A stretch of 64,000 bases of DNA from positions 124,001 to 188,000 of the forward strand of contig JAJXZS010000034.1 of the NCBI GenBank assembly GCA_021779955.1, given 5' to 3'. Shown here one piece after another: positions 1 through 9,393 of the stretch; the stretch's first letter is position 1; each line of letters starts with the position of its first letter. The position numbers and the translations under genes are program-made. The notes under the pieces are model-generated. The model was not told where the DNA came from and made no database searches. It was given only the letters and a program-made list of their open reading frames with translations. Origin of the DNA: Chloroflexota bacterium (lineage in GTDB: Bacteria > Chloroflexota > Anaerolineae > Anaerolineales > Anaerolineaceae).

Positions 1-54
1 ACCGTGAAAAACAACCCAAAACTTCAGGTTCGTCAAGGTAAAATGAGTGTATGA
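1..54 (+). CDS. 3' end of an upstream gene (partial, unidentified)
   Basis: Frame 1 is open from the first base to a TGA at 52-54 and encodes the last 17 residues of a protein, ending in ...GKMSV. The stop overlaps the ATG of the next gene in an ATGA arrangement, which is typical of translationally coupled neighbours and is the main reason for believing it is a real 3' end. Too little is present to name a family. Confidence 0.45.
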   Translation, partial: TVKNNPKLQVRQGKMSV

Positions 55-1067
55 ATTGTTTGCCTGAAACGCAAGAAATTGAATCGATGCTTGGGAAGAG
101 TTTGAACGCCCGGCGGGAAATGCTGGAAAATGGAAAAACCAACGCGCTGCGCTTGTTTTCCGGTTTTTATGAGGGCTTTCCCGGGTTGGCGGTCGATTTG
201 TACGACCGGACATTGCTATTGTTCGATTATCGCGTTACCCTCTCTGCCCTGGATCCCTGGATGGATGCTGTGCAGTACTTTTACCTGGCCCGGCTGCCAC
301 AAATCGATTGCGTGCTGCGGAAATCCCGCAATTCGCCCGATCCCCTTCAGAAGAATGGGATCGTGACTTATATCGGTTTACCGTCTCAGCAGGTGACCGA
401 AAGCGGCGTCCATTACGCGATTGACCTCACGCTCAACCGGGACGCCAGTTTCTACCTCGATATGCGCAACCTGCGCAACTGGCTGCTGGAGACCAGCGGC
501 GGCTGTTCCATCCTCAACACGTTCGCGTACACCGGTTCACTGGGTGTGGCGGCCCTGGCGGGAGGAGCAGCGGAAGTTGTGCAAACCGATCTCAACAAGA
601 AATTCCTGGCCATAGCCCGCAAGTCGTGCATGCTCAATCACCTCGACCTTGGGAAGATGAAGCTGCGTCCCGTGGATTTCTTTGTCGAGATCGGCCAGTT
701 GAAGAAGAGCGGACAGCTATTCGATCTCGTGCTTCTTGACCCTCCATTCTTCTCGACGACTGAGAAGGGCAGGGTGGACCAGGTGGCATCCTCTATGAAG
801 CTGATCAATAAAGTCAGACCGCTCGTTAAGGATGGCGGCAAGATCGTGGCGGTCAACAACAGCCTTTTTCTATCGGGTGAAGAGTACATGCGCACGCTGA
901 ACGAGCTTTGTGCCGGTGGATATCTGCAGATTGATCAGTTGATCCCGGTTCCGGAGGATGTGACCGGATTTCCAGATACGCACGTTTCGAGCCCGCCTGT
1001 CTCACCGGCTCCATTCAATCATCCGACAAAGATTGCTGTCTTGAGCGTAAAGCGGAAACAGGTTTAA
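51..1067 (+). CDS. RlmI-like class I SAM-dependent RNA methyltransferase
   Basis: A 338-residue protein resembling the RlmI/RlmK group of 23S rRNA methyltransferases, which transfer a methyl group from SAM to rRNA bases. Visible features are a SAM-binding block around residues 160-185 (NTFAYTGSLGVAALAGG followed by an acidic VQTD) and the catalytic-site motif LLDPPFF near residue 230. RlmI proteins are usually near 390-400 residues with an N-terminal PUA domain. This one is shorter and the first 60 residues (LFSGFYEGFPGLAVDLYD) resemble the linker after PUA, so PUA is reduced or absent. The ATG at 51 overlaps the preceding stop. The exact target base cannot be read from the sequence. Confidence 0.8.
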   Translation: MNCLPETQEIESMLGKSLNARREMLENGKTNALRLFSGFYEGFPGLAVDLYDRTLLLFDYRVTLSALDPWMDAVQYFYLARLPQIDCVLRKSRNSPDPLQKNGIVTYIGLPSQQVTESGVHYAIDLTLNRDASFYLDMRNLRNWLLETSGGCSILNTFAYTGSLGVAALAGGAAEVVQTDLNKKFLAIARKSCMLNHLDLGKMKLRPVDFFVEIGQLKKSGQLFDLVLLDPPFFSTTEKGRVDQVASSMKLINKVRPLVKDGGKIVAVNNSLFLSGEEYMRTLNELCAGGYLQIDQLIPVPEDVTGFPDTHVSSPPVSPAPFNHPTKIAVLSVKRKQV

Positions 1068-1184
1068 GCACTTCTGCGGCAATTCCGATTAAACGTTATC
1101 GCAATTCATATCTAAATTGTGTAAAATAATCCTGAAAACAGGGTGCGTGAATTTCATCCTGGCTATCAGAATTGAGGAATAATA

Positions 1185-1958
1185 ATGACAAGCAATCGTC
1201 TTCCAGTTATCTTCTTTGGGCATGGCAGTCCTATGAATGCCATCGAATCGAACGATTATAGCAAGAGCTGGAAGGAAATCGGCGAATCTTTGCCAAAACC
1301 GAAAGCGGTTCTTTGTATTTCTGCGCATTGGGTATCGTACGGCCTCGAAGTCACGGGGATGGAGAAACCCCGTACGATTCATGATTTTCTGGGTTTTCCC
1401 GAGGAATTAAGTGAGTTTCAATATCCGGCTCCTGGCTCGATCGAATTGGCGAACCAGGTAGTCGAGCAACTGCGTCCGCACTCGGTTCACCTGGATACGC
1501 GCTGGGGGCTCGACCATGGAAGCTGGGTGGTATTGCACTGGCTGTTCCCCAAGGCAGATGTGCCTGTGGTGCAGCTCAGTGTAGACCACAGTCTGAGCTT
1601 CGAAGAGCACTATCACCTGGGGCGGATGCTGCGCGACTTCAGAGATGAGAATATTTTGGTGATTGGCAGCGGCAATCTGGTTCACAACCTGTCGATGGCT
1701 TCATGGGACGTCAAAGCTTACGACTGGGCCCTGAAATTCGACGAGAAAGTGAAATACTGGATCATGGAAGGTCAGCATGACCCGATCATTCATTATGAAA
1801 GGCAAGGATCAGAGGCTGTATTTTCTGTGAGCAGCAAGGAACACTACATTCCTCTGCTCTATGTGCTTGGCGCCTCTTATCCGGAAGAGAAAATCGCGTT
1901 CTTCAATGAAGATGTGATGGCGGGGTCAATTTCGATGCGGGGAGTACGGATCGGATAA
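1185..1958 (+). CDS. ygiD: 4,5-DOPA dioxygenase extradiol-like protein (YgiD/DODA, LigB superfamily)
   Basis: A 257-residue single-domain member of the class III extradiol dioxygenases, close to E. coli YgiD and plant DODA in length and motifs. The four metal-binding or catalytic histidines of the family are all recognisable: H13 (FFGHGSPM), H48 (CISAHW), H167 (GNLVHN) and H220 (KEHYIPL). Family members open catechol rings next to the hydroxyls, DOPA being the substrate characterised for YgiD; the physiological bacterial substrate is unclear. The ATG at 1185 follows a GAGGAAT stretch. The 3' end overlaps the convergent diguanylate cyclase gene by 33 nt. Confidence 0.88.
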   Translation: MTSNRLPVIFFGHGSPMNAIESNDYSKSWKEIGESLPKPKAVLCISAHWVSYGLEVTGMEKPRTIHDFLGFPEELSEFQYPAPGSIELANQVVEQLRPHSVHLDTRWGLDHGSWVVLHWLFPKADVPVVQLSVDHSLSFEEHYHLGRMLRDFRDENILVIGSGNLVHNLSMASWDVKAYDWALKFDEKVKYWIMEGQHDPIIHYERQGSEAVFSVSSKEHYIPLLYVLGASYPEEKIAFFNEDVMAGSISMRGVRIG

Positions 1959-3614
1959 ACCGAAAGCCTGGAAATCTGCGAATTTGTCATCGTTACCGGT
2001 CTGATGAACCAGGTTTTTGCCTTGTTGCTTGGCGGCGTACATCGCCTGGTCGGCGCCGTTGATCAGATCTTCAGCAGATGAGCCATCCTGAGGGAATGTG
2101 GCCAGACCAATGGAAACGGTCACATTTGCTTTTCCGCGAGGTGTCTCGAATAGCAAGTCAGAAACGGATTTTCGCCAGTCTTCGGCGCGCCTGTAGGCGT
2201 CCACGGCTGCAAGATCAGGCAGGATGAGCAAAAACTCATCGCCGCCATAACGGCACGCAATATCTTCACGCCGGCTTGTCTTCTTGAGAATCTCGGCGAA
2301 AGCCTGAAGCGCCTGGTCACCGATGAGATGGCTGAACTGGTCGTTCACTTCCTTGAAGTTGTCGAAATCGATCATCATCACCGACACAGAGTTACCGGTA
2401 CGCTGTGCGCGGCTGATCTCGCGTTCCAGAGTTTCTTCGAGGTAGCGGCGATTATAAAGATTGGTCAGCGGGTCGCGGACAGCCTGAGCCCGCAGCGATT
2501 CTTGCAGCACTTCGATCTGCTGGATCTCTTTCTGAAGCTGGATGTTGCTCTCCTGCAGTTTGATTTCGGCTACCTTGCGGCGGGTGATATCCTGCAAGAC
2601 GATCAGTGTGCCGGAAGGGTTGAAGCGCTTCGAATTCAAATGGATCGGATAGATATTCAGATAGGTCTTCTGGTCCTTCGCCAGCATCTCGTACGAGACC
2701 GGGTTGCGCGGGTCGAAGTCGAAGAGCCCAGCCAGCATCGGGGGAAGATGATCCATTGCAGGTTTCCCGATCACCAGGCGGGGATCGAGCAGCATGAATT
2801 TCTGAGCTGAAGGGTTGACATCGACAAGTCTTCGTTCGGCATCGACGACGATCACGCCATCACGCATGTTGTCGATCAGGCTCTGGCGGGCGATGGGGAG
2901 AAGGTCGAGAAACTTGAGACGAAAGACCGCAAAGGCGATAATGATGCCCGCAAAGGCAAATCCCAAGGCGGATATGTCCATACCTGGGACAGGCACGCTG
3001 CCAAAAAAGACGAGCGATCCGGAAACGAGGGGGAAAGCAAAACCGCCCAACATCGCTATGATCTGCTGCCGAAAAACCTTCTGACTTGAGATGTACCCCT
3101 TGATCAGCAGGATGATAGAAAGGATGACCAGGAGGTAGATGTATATACCATTGACATAAAACCAGGGGCCATGGTGATAGATGAGGATATTGAGTGCCCG
3201 GCTGCCTTGTTCGAAGGAAGACCACAGCAGGTGATGATATGAATTTGTCCAGGCCAGACCGATCGTGATCAGGGGCAGGAGAAAGACGGGGAAGATTTGC
3301 CTCCTGGTAAGCTGTTCGCTTGAGAGATAGCGTTTGACAAAGAGGTAGGCAAATGGAACAAGAAGAACGAATCCTATGTATTCAATCTTTGAAAGCAATA
3401 TCTTCGTCTCTTGCGACGTCGCGACGGCTTCGGCGATGCCCAAAAGCGTAAACTCCGAAAGGCTGATGGCAAACATAAAGATATACCAACCGCCTGTGAA
3501 TCTGCGTCTTGGCCAGACGATCCACGCTGTCATTATCGCAATAAAAAGTGTGATTATCCAAAGGATAACGTGAGGAAGAAGGAAGTAATTCATGCTCATG
3601 GTTTTCCAGCTCAT
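1926..3614 (-). CDS. Membrane-bound PAS-GGDEF diguanylate cyclase
   Basis: Predicted to make cyclic di-GMP from two GTP at the membrane. Residues 1-230 contain seven or so hydrophobic segments resembling the 7TM N-terminal sensor domain of histidine kinases. A PAS domain follows at about 240-350, then a short coiled coil (KLQESNIQLQKEIQQ) and a GGDEF domain from about 385. The active-site motif GGDEF is intact at 457-461 and an RRED inhibitory I-site lies five residues before it, so product feedback inhibition is expected. No EAL domain is present. The first ATG has no clear ribosome binding site; ATGs at 3599 and 3593 are alternatives. The 3' end overlaps the convergent dioxygenase gene by 33 nt. 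Confidence 0.92.
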   Translation of the reverse strand: MSWKTMSMNYFLLPHVILWIITLFIAIMTAWIVWPRRRFTGGWYIFMFAISLSEFTLLGIAEAVATSQETKILLSKIEYIGFVLLVPFAYLFVKRYLSSEQLTRRQIFPVFLLPLITIGLAWTNSYHHLLWSSFEQGSRALNILIYHHGPWFYVNGIYIYLLVILSIILLIKGYISSQKVFRQQIIAMLGGFAFPLVSGSLVFFGSVPVPGMDISALGFAFAGIIIAFAVFRLKFLDLLPIARQSLIDNMRDGVIVVDAERRLVDVNPSAQKFMLLDPRLVIGKPAMDHLPPMLAGLFDFDPRNPVSYEMLAKDQKTYLNIYPIHLNSKRFNPSGTLIVLQDITRRKVAEIKLQESNIQLQKEIQQIEVLQESLRAQAVRDPLTNLYNRRYLEETLEREISRAQRTGNSVSVMMIDFDNFKEVNDQFSHLIGDQALQAFAEILKKTSRREDIACRYGGDEFLLILPDLAAVDAYRRAEDWRKSVSDLLFETPRGKANVTVSIGLATFPQDGSSAEDLINGADQAMYAAKQQGKNLVHQTGNDDKFADFQAFGLSDPYSPHRN

Positions 3615-3836
3615 TGTATTTGAACGTTGTACCGGTATAGCGACTTCTTCGTCATTTCGTTTGCATAAATTTGATCTTACAGAAATGAGAGCGTCGATGC
3701 GATCAAATACGATTGCAGAGGTGACCTTGTGATCCGTTTTCCCCTGATCCGGTTGTTACAGAGAATATACCATTAATATAACTATTCCTCAATAAAATCT
3801 ATCTAAATCTAACTAATAAGACCGGTTCCTTTTACT

Positions 3837-3860
3837 AAAACGGGCTGAAAACTCAGCCCG
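3837..3860 (-). terminator. Rho-independent terminator after the VTT protein gene
   Basis: A perfect 8-bp stem CGGGCTGA/TCAGCCCG with a 4-nt loop (3841-3860) is followed on the minus strand by TTTT. It lies 78 nt after the stop of the minus-strand membrane protein gene. The rest of the gap 3615-3937 is AT-rich with no gene; it should hold the diguanylate cyclase promoter, and no riboswitch motif was recognised. Confidence 0.75.
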
Positions 3861-3937
3861 CCGGTACATGATATGCACAATGAAGATTATACAACGTAAA
3901 CCTGCGGGCGATAAGGCGCGCCCAAACTAACTTTCCG

Positions 3938-4510
3938 CTAACCTTTTGAAAACAGCGATCCCAGACCCGATCCGCCAAAGGCGAACAATGCCGCGCCCAT
4001 AAAGACAGACACCGCAGATGTCCAGAAATACCGGAAAAGGGGCACATGGTAGACCCCTGCGGTCACCGAAACGAGCTTGGGACCCACTCCGGGCACCATT
4101 CGCGCACCAATCAGAAACAAGGGGCTGTCGACTCTCAGTTTTCCCAGACCCCACGGCAGTTTTTCCTTGCGCTCTAGGAAATTGGTGGCAATTCCCAGGC
4201 GTTTACCAAGATAATACTCGACGAGCGCCGATAATGTATTGCCCGTTCCGGCAATCAACAGGGCAATATAAGGGCCAAATAAAGCGCCGATGAACAAGGT
4301 AAGCGGCTCGGATGGAATGAGCGTCAGACCAAGCACCGCATAAACCGCGATGCTGATGATCACTCCCCAGGGCCCCGCTTTTTCGATAAAAGCGCGAATA
4401 TAGTTCATGTCCTGCGTAACGAGCACGGCCAGGATCACCATGAGCAATACTGAGAAGACTAATATCGAAATGGATTGTGAGCGCTCTTTGTTGGTCGTTG
4501 GAGTATCCAT
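3938..4510 (-). CDS. TVP38/TMEM64-type VTT-domain membrane protein
   Basis: A polytopic inner-membrane protein of 190 residues when started at the ATG at 4510 (MDTPTT...). An in-frame start 68 codons earlier would add an unlikely hydrophobic leader overlapping the divergent promoter region, so I prefer 4510. Visible are an N-terminal transmembrane helix, the VTT core with the Pro/Glu-containing re-entrant segment (LTLIPSEPLTLFIGALFGP), and the second conserved block with an arginine (FLIGARMVPGVGPKLVS). Family members (DedA/TMEM41/VMP1 relatives) are linked to phospholipid flipping or membrane homeostasis; the specific role here is unknown. Divergent from the DegV gene. Confidence 0.82.
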   Translation of the reverse strand: MDTPTTNKERSQSISILVFSVLLMVILAVLVTQDMNYIRAFIEKAGPWGVIISIAVYAVLGLTLIPSEPLTLFIGALFGPYIALLIAGTGNTLSALVEYYLGKRLGIATNFLERKEKLPWGLGKLRVDSPLFLIGARMVPGVGPKLVSVTAGVYHVPLFRYFWTSAVSVFMGAALFAFGGSGLGSLFSKG

Positions 4511-4640
4511 AGAGGCAAGTATACCTGAAAAACGAAATCGAAAGTTGAATACATTCATCCATTCAAGATGTGCACTTTTATACATAGCCTCTGTAATGCG
4601 GCTGGATATAATACTTAAAACGAGTTTGAGGACTGGTGTT

Positions 4641-5492
4641 ATGCACGATATCGAAGTGATCACCGATAGTACTTGTGACATTCCACAAGAGTTGATCGAA
4701 CAATACGAAATCAAAATTGTTTCGCATTACATCCTCTGGGGTGACAAGCAGTACATCGACCGCGTCGATATACAACCGCAAGAATTTTACGAAAAGTTCA
4801 AAACCGAAAAAATTTATCCGACGACATCTCAGGCGACCACTGAAGACTTCCTTAAGAAATACGAGGAAGCGATCCTTGGCGGGGCGAAGGAGATTATCGT
4901 TCTGACCGTTTCGAGCGCGATGAGCGGCGCCTATCAAATGGCCCTCAATGCTTCCAAACTGGTCAATATCCCCGTCAAAGTGGTCGACTCGAGAGGTCCG
5001 ACCATGTCTTTGGGTTGGCAGGTGCTCGAAGCAGTGCGCCTTCGAAATATGGGTGAAAGCGTCCAATCGATCTTGGAGAAAGTCGATCTCCTGCGTCAAA
5101 AGCTGGTGCAGATTGTTGGCATGGATTCACTGGTCTTCCTCCAAAGAGGCGGCAGGATTGGCGATGCAGCCAACTGGATCGGCACAAGGCTGCAGATCAA
5201 ACCGATTGTCAGCATCAACCATGTCAGCGGCAGAGTGGAACCTGCTGGCATCGTGCGCACCTATTCAGCCATGGTCGACATGGTGTATCACAAGTTTTTC
5301 GAAAAAGCCGGGTCAGGTTCGAAACTGCACATTGCCGTACTCCATGGCAATGCCCTGGACGAGGCGAAAAAGCTGGCAGACAGGCTAGTGCAGGAATACC
5401 ATCCGGTCGAGTTGCTGATCAACATTACAGGGCCTGTATTGGGCATCCACACGGGTCCCCGGGCCGTGGCTCTCTGCGGCTATTTCGAATAA
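4641..5492 (+). CDS. DegV family fatty-acid-binding protein
   Basis: A 283-residue DegV protein, the usual family length, when started at ATG 4641 (MHDIEVITDSTCDIP). The frame is open 78 codons further upstream, but that would cross the start of the divergent gene, and the DegV family begins exactly at this motif. The fatty-acid pocket signature TTSQATTEDF and the late VDSLVFLQRGGRI block are present. Proteins of this family bind long-chain fatty acids and, in Firmicutes, serve as FakB subunits of fatty acid kinase. No FakA is seen in the window, so its partner is unknown. A GAGG lies upstream of the start. Confidence 0.9.
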   Translation: MHDIEVITDSTCDIPQELIEQYEIKIVSHYILWGDKQYIDRVDIQPQEFYEKFKTEKIYPTTSQATTEDFLKKYEEAILGGAKEIIVLTVSSAMSGAYQMALNASKLVNIPVKVVDSRGPTMSLGWQVLEAVRLRNMGESVQSILEKVDLLRQKLVQIVGMDSLVFLQRGGRIGDAANWIGTRLQIKPIVSINHVSGRVEPAGIVRTYSAMVDMVYHKFFEKAGSGSKLHIAVLHGNALDEAKKLADRLVQEYHPVELLINITGPVLGIHTGPRAVALCGYFE

Positions 5493-5571
5493 GCGATTGC
5501 CGCACGAGCATTTGTGGGTGGCATCTCTTGCTGCTCTTTTGCTCCATTTTTCCCGTAATGCGCGCAAAGAT

Positions 5572-5600
5572 TTGTCCAACAGAGGTAAAAAATTTATAAT
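5572..5600 (+). promoter_or_regulatory. Candidate sigma-70 promoter for the tldD-pmbA pair
   Basis: TTGTCC (5572-5577) and TATAAT (5595-5600) are separated by 17 nt. The start site would fall near 5607, giving a leader of about 93 nt before the TldD gene. Confidence 0.5.
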
Positions 5601-5699
5601 AGGGATTGGCTCAATTCTGAGGGTATCAGGGGGAGCTTTCGGTGAATTGACTCAAAGCATCTAAAATCGAATCGCCGAAACACCAATGGAGGGTTTCGT

Positions 5700-7154
5700 A
5701 TGCTCGACCAAATAAAGCAAGAAATCGATCGTTTGAAGTCACGCGGGGCAACTTATGCGGATGCCCGCTGGTATCCGGCAGAAGATTCAGAACAACTGGT
5801 CATGGTTAATGGCAACTTGAAGGCCAATGAATCTTCCAATCAGAGCGGCATCGGGATCAGGGTATTGTACAAAGGAGCCTGGGGCTTTTCGGCAGCCTCA
5901 GACGTCAATAATCTGCCTGCGATTTTCGACAGCGCATTTGATAACGCTAAAATCGCCGCTGAACGGGTGACGTTTCCGGTGCGATTGGCAGAGAAGGAAG
6001 CGCTGCAGGCGACATTTACCAGTCCATCAAAAGAAGATCCAACGAAGGTGCCTTTATCTGAAAAGGTGGCTTTTCTCAGCGATATGGATCATAAGCTCGA
6101 TCAACCGGGTGTGATTCAGCGCTATGGCATTCTCAATTTCGACAAGAAGAAGACTATTTTCGTCGATTCCGAGGGCAGCCAGATAGAAAAGAATATTACC
6201 GAGGTTTTCGCTTTTCTGCAGGTTTCCGCACTGGACAAAGCCGGCGTGATGCAGAGCCGCACCTTCCGATTGAATCGTACAGGTCTCACCCGCGGGTGGG
6301 AATCGATCGACCCGGTCTTCTTTACTCAGCAATGCGAACGGATCGTCAGCGAATTGAACCAACTTCTCGTGGCTGGGGACTGCCCCAAGGAAATCGGCTC
6401 CGTGATCCTCAAGCCGGGTCAAATGTACCTGCAAACGCACGAGACGATCGGGCATGCACTTGAACTGGATCGCATCCTGGGATACGAACTGGCTTTTGCC
6501 GGCGGATCGTTTGTCACTTTGGACGACTTTGGCAAGCTGCGCTATGGATCGGAAAAGCTCACCGTCCGTGCTGACGCCACGGTACCCAATTCCCCCGGAA
6601 GCTTCGGTTTCGATGATGATGGAATTCCTGCCCAAAACAATCTGCTCATCGATAAGGGCATCCTGGTGGGAGCGATCAACGGGCGTCAAATGGTCGAGGA
6701 AGCCAATGCCAAAGCTCGAAGGCCCATCTTCCAGGGCAGCAGTGGGGCAAACAGGGCCACGGCATTCTACCGTGTGCCCATCGAACGTATGACCAACATC
6801 GATATCGATGCAGGGCATGATGGTACGTTGGACGACATCGTTCGAAACACAGAAAACGGCATCGTGCTCGATGGCGACCGGAGTTGGTCCATCGGGTCGA
6901 ACCGGGAACAATTCCACTTCGGCACCGAAATGGGTTGGCTGGTGAAAGACGGCAAGATTACGGATGTGGTCAAGAATTCAACGTATCAGGGTGATACGTT
7001 GAAGTTCTGGAATTCGCTTACAGCGGTCGGTGATGAATCGACATGGGAAGTGGTTTATGTCAGCAATTGTGGCAAGGGGCAGCCCAACCAGGTGATGCAG
7101 CTCGGACATGGCATCCCCGTCTGCCGCTTTGACAATGTGAGAATAGGAGAATAA
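5700..7154 (+). CDS. tldD: TldD family metalloprotease
   Basis: A 484-residue TldD subunit carrying the zinc-binding HExxxH motif as HETIGH, with H247, E248 and H252. TldD works as a heterodimer with TldE/PmbA and cleaves unfolded peptides. In known cases it matures ribosomal peptides such as microcin B17 or degrades CcdA. The start ATG has a strong GGAGGG 7 nt upstream. The partner gene begins 2 nt after the stop, so the two are surely co-expressed. No RiPP precursor or modification enzyme is visible nearby, so the substrate remains open. Confidence 0.92.
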   Translation: MLDQIKQEIDRLKSRGATYADARWYPAEDSEQLVMVNGNLKANESSNQSGIGIRVLYKGAWGFSAASDVNNLPAIFDSAFDNAKIAAERVTFPVRLAEKEALQATFTSPSKEDPTKVPLSEKVAFLSDMDHKLDQPGVIQRYGILNFDKKKTIFVDSEGSQIEKNITEVFAFLQVSALDKAGVMQSRTFRLNRTGLTRGWESIDPVFFTQQCERIVSELNQLLVAGDCPKEIGSVILKPGQMYLQTHETIGHALELDRILGYELAFAGGSFVTLDDFGKLRYGSEKLTVRADATVPNSPGSFGFDDDGIPAQNNLLIDKGILVGAINGRQMVEEANAKARRPIFQGSSGANRATAFYRVPIERMTNIDIDAGHDGTLDDIVRNTENGIVLDGDRSWSIGSNREQFHFGTEMGWLVKDGKITDVVKNSTYQGDTLKFWNSLTAVGDESTWEVVYVSNCGKGQPNQVMQLGHGIPVCRFDNVRIGE

Positions 7155-7156
7155 CC

Positions 7157-8542
7157 GTGAATGACAAGATTCTAAATACGTTGAAAGAACTGCGGGCCTA
7201 TGCCTTACAGCGCAAAGCGGAGGTTTCCATCTCGATACATGCCGAAGACAGCCACCTGATGCGCTTTGCCAACTCGGCCATTTCGCTCAATACCAACGAG
7301 ATGCTCATCCGCCTGGAGATCACGGCATTCGAAGGCCGCAGGCGCGCCGGCTACGAGATGATCACCGACCTGGAAGACATGGCCAAGCTGAAGCAAGGAG
7401 TCGATCACGCCGTAGAAATGGCCCATCTTGCCCAACCTTTGACCTACGAGCCCAGCATCCCGGTCTATACCACAGATTTCCTGGACGAAAGCGGGTATGA
7501 TGCTGCCCTGGCCAACCTGGCCAATGCCGAACGGCTCGATTTCTTCAACCAGGTTTCAAAAGGGCTGGAGACTAATGAGCTCAAGCTTTCAGGCATCATC
7601 TCGAACGGCACGAATACCCTGGCAATGATCAACACCCGTTCGGAGCACTGGCAGTACTTCCTGTTCACGGATTGCCAGGTGACTTCAGTGCTCGCGCACT
7701 CAACCTTGAAATGGGAAGTCTCGGCCGAACAATCTGCGCAAAAGAAGTCGGAACTGAAGCCGTCAGCCATGCACGACCGACTCGAAAAGTTGGTGGATCT
7801 TTATCAAAAGGGCAAGCCCGAACAGCTTCCATTGGGGAATTACGACATCGTCTTCGGCTCGGCAGCGATCGGCGCCTGGCTCGAGTATATCGTCTACATC
7901 GGTCTGGACGGCGGTGAGATGAAACGCGGAAACACTTTCCTGCTCGAGAAGGACCTGGGGCAAAAGAAGTTCTCCAGCCGGTTTACGCTGCTGGATAACC
8001 CCACCCGGCTGGAAACCTTCCCATTCAGGCGTGATTTCACCGGGATCGAGCGCAAGCTTTTCCCGATCGTCGAGAACGGCGTGTTCAAATCCTTCGTGTG
8101 GGGTCAGGATGATGCGGATGAGTTTGCGGCCAACCCGACCGGTCATACTGTAATGCACCTGAGCCTCGAGGTAAAGACAGGGCAGAAGCCTGTCAACAGC
8201 CTGGACGAGTTGCTCGCCATGCCGCGAGACAAGGATATCCTTTACATTCCGTACATCCACTACATCGGCCTGGTCAATCCCACAGAAGGCATCCTCACGG
8301 GAAGCTCGAGGTTTGGGGCATTGCTGCTCAAGAAGGATGGCACCGTTGCGATCCCTTACAATGTACGTGTGACTGAGAGTCTCTTGACTCTCTTTGGCGA
8401 GGGTATCGAGTGGCTTTCGAGCGTGTCTGAGCCGTATAACGTTTCACGCAGCTACGGCGCCCGCAATCCAACCTCCATCATCGTGCCCAGGTTCATGCGC
8501 GTCAACAACCTGGAGATTTCGCACTCCAACTCCTCCTATTGA
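7157..8542 (+). CDS. pmbA: TldE/PmbA-like protease subunit
   Basis: A 461-residue paralogue of TldD that lacks the HExxxH motif, as expected for the non-catalytic partner that shapes the active-site cavity of the TldD/E heterodimer. It begins 2 nt after TldD. The C-terminal half (SSRFTLLDNPTRLE, then a TGHTVMHLSLEV stretch and YIHYIGLVNPTEG) matches the PmbA core. A stem-loop follows the stop at 8566-8600. Confidence 0.88.
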   Translation: MNDKILNTLKELRAYALQRKAEVSISIHAEDSHLMRFANSAISLNTNEMLIRLEITAFEGRRRAGYEMITDLEDMAKLKQGVDHAVEMAHLAQPLTYEPSIPVYTTDFLDESGYDAALANLANAERLDFFNQVSKGLETNELKLSGIISNGTNTLAMINTRSEHWQYFLFTDCQVTSVLAHSTLKWEVSAEQSAQKKSELKPSAMHDRLEKLVDLYQKGKPEQLPLGNYDIVFGSAAIGAWLEYIVYIGLDGGEMKRGNTFLLEKDLGQKKFSSRFTLLDNPTRLETFPFRRDFTGIERKLFPIVENGVFKSFVWGQDDADEFAANPTGHTVMHLSLEVKTGQKPVNSLDELLAMPRDKDILYIPYIHYIGLVNPTEGILTGSSRFGALLLKKDGTVAIPYNVRVTESLLTLFGEGIEWLSSVSEPYNVSRSYGARNPTSIIVPRFMRVNNLEISHSNSSY

Positions 8543-8565
8543 TGCTCGACCTTTCATGATTCATG

Positions 8566-8600
8566 CCTCCCCCATTTCCGGTTGTGGAAAATGGGGGAGG
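8566..8600 (+). repeat. Stem-loop between pmbA and the ICMT-like gene
   Basis: CCTCCCCCATTTCC (8566-8579) pairs with GGAAAATGGGGGAGG (8586-8600) with one bulged A and a 6-nt loop. There is no T-run after it, so it is more likely a partial terminator or mRNA stabiliser than a full stop. It also argues against the in-frame ATG at 8582 as a start, because that codon lies inside the loop. Confidence 0.5.
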
Positions 8601-8635
8601 TGGGCAGGGGGCTTTCCGGAAAGCGGAGCGACGGC

Positions 8636-9325
8636 ATGCCTGCTAGCAAATTCACGAAGACCAAACTGACAGTCATTGCGTTAGTCGAAGTGCTCGCGTT
8701 TATTGTGGTGATGGCAGCGATTTGCCATCTGACCTCGGGCAGGTGGAATTACTGGCAGGCGTGGGTGTTTATCGCCATCCTGGTTGTCGCAGTGCTCGCC
8801 ATCCTGGTGTACCTGATCAGGAATGATCCCGAACTGCTCGCCCGCCGAATGCAATACCGGGAAAAAGAGACCAAGCAGAAAAAGATCGTCAATATTTCCG
8901 GGATCCTGATCACCATTGCCTTTGTTTTGCCCGGGTTGGACATCCGGTTTGGCTGGTCGCATGTGCCGGCTGCAGTCGTTGTTCTGGCAGAAATTGGCAT
9001 CCTGGCTGCATTCGCGCTCTTTTTCTGGACAATGCGCGAGAACACGTATCTATCGCGCATCGTTGAGGTACAGTCTGAACAGAAAGTCATCACCAGCGGA
9101 CCATACTCGGTAGTGCGGCACCCCATGTACGTTGCCGTCATTCTAATGTGCATCGCCACCCCCATCGCATTGGGCTCCTATTGGATGGTGATCCCCGCAA
9201 TTCTCACGATACCGATTATGACCGCGCGAATTCTGAATGAAGAAAAACTCCTGCAGGAAAACCTTGTCGGTTACACCGAATACATGGGCAAAACCCGTTA
9301 TCGCCTGATCCCTGGAATTTGGTAA
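8636..9325 (+). CDS. Isoprenylcysteine carboxyl methyltransferase-like membrane protein
   Basis: A 229-residue integral membrane methyltransferase of the ICMT/PEMT type. Four or five hydrophobic segments are followed by the C-terminal SAM-binding signature: VVRHPMYVAVIL, then EEKLLQENLVGYTEY and a final R...W. Such bacterial proteins methylate isoprenoid or phospholipid-like substrates, or amines. The true substrate is not evident. Start chosen at ATG 8636 because CGGAG sits 7 nt upstream, whereas an earlier in-frame ATG is buried in a stem-loop. Confidence 0.82.
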   Translation: MPASKFTKTKLTVIALVEVLAFIVVMAAICHLTSGRWNYWQAWVFIAILVVAVLAILVYLIRNDPELLARRMQYREKETKQKKIVNISGILITIAFVLPGLDIRFGWSHVPAAVVVLAEIGILAAFALFFWTMRENTYLSRIVEVQSEQKVITSGPYSVVRHPMYVAVILMCIATPIALGSYWMVIPAILTIPIMTARILNEEKLLQENLVGYTEYMGKTRYRLIPGIW

Positions 9326-9393
9326 GAATTGCGATACAATCCAAACTTGCGGTTTGACAGCACAATCCTGGATCAAATGAAAGAAAGTACATC

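Noticed and set aside
3615-3937. Possible c-di-GMP riboswitch upstream of the diguanylate cyclase
   Set aside because: None of the GEMM conserved motifs were found in the AT-rich leader.
4407-4640. N-terminal extension of the DegV protein
   Set aside because: The extension is antisense to the VTT protein gene, and the DegV family begins at MHDIEVITDST.
4511-4714. N-terminal extension of the VTT protein
   Set aside because: It would overlap the start of the DegV gene and has no ribosome binding site; the family starts near 4510.
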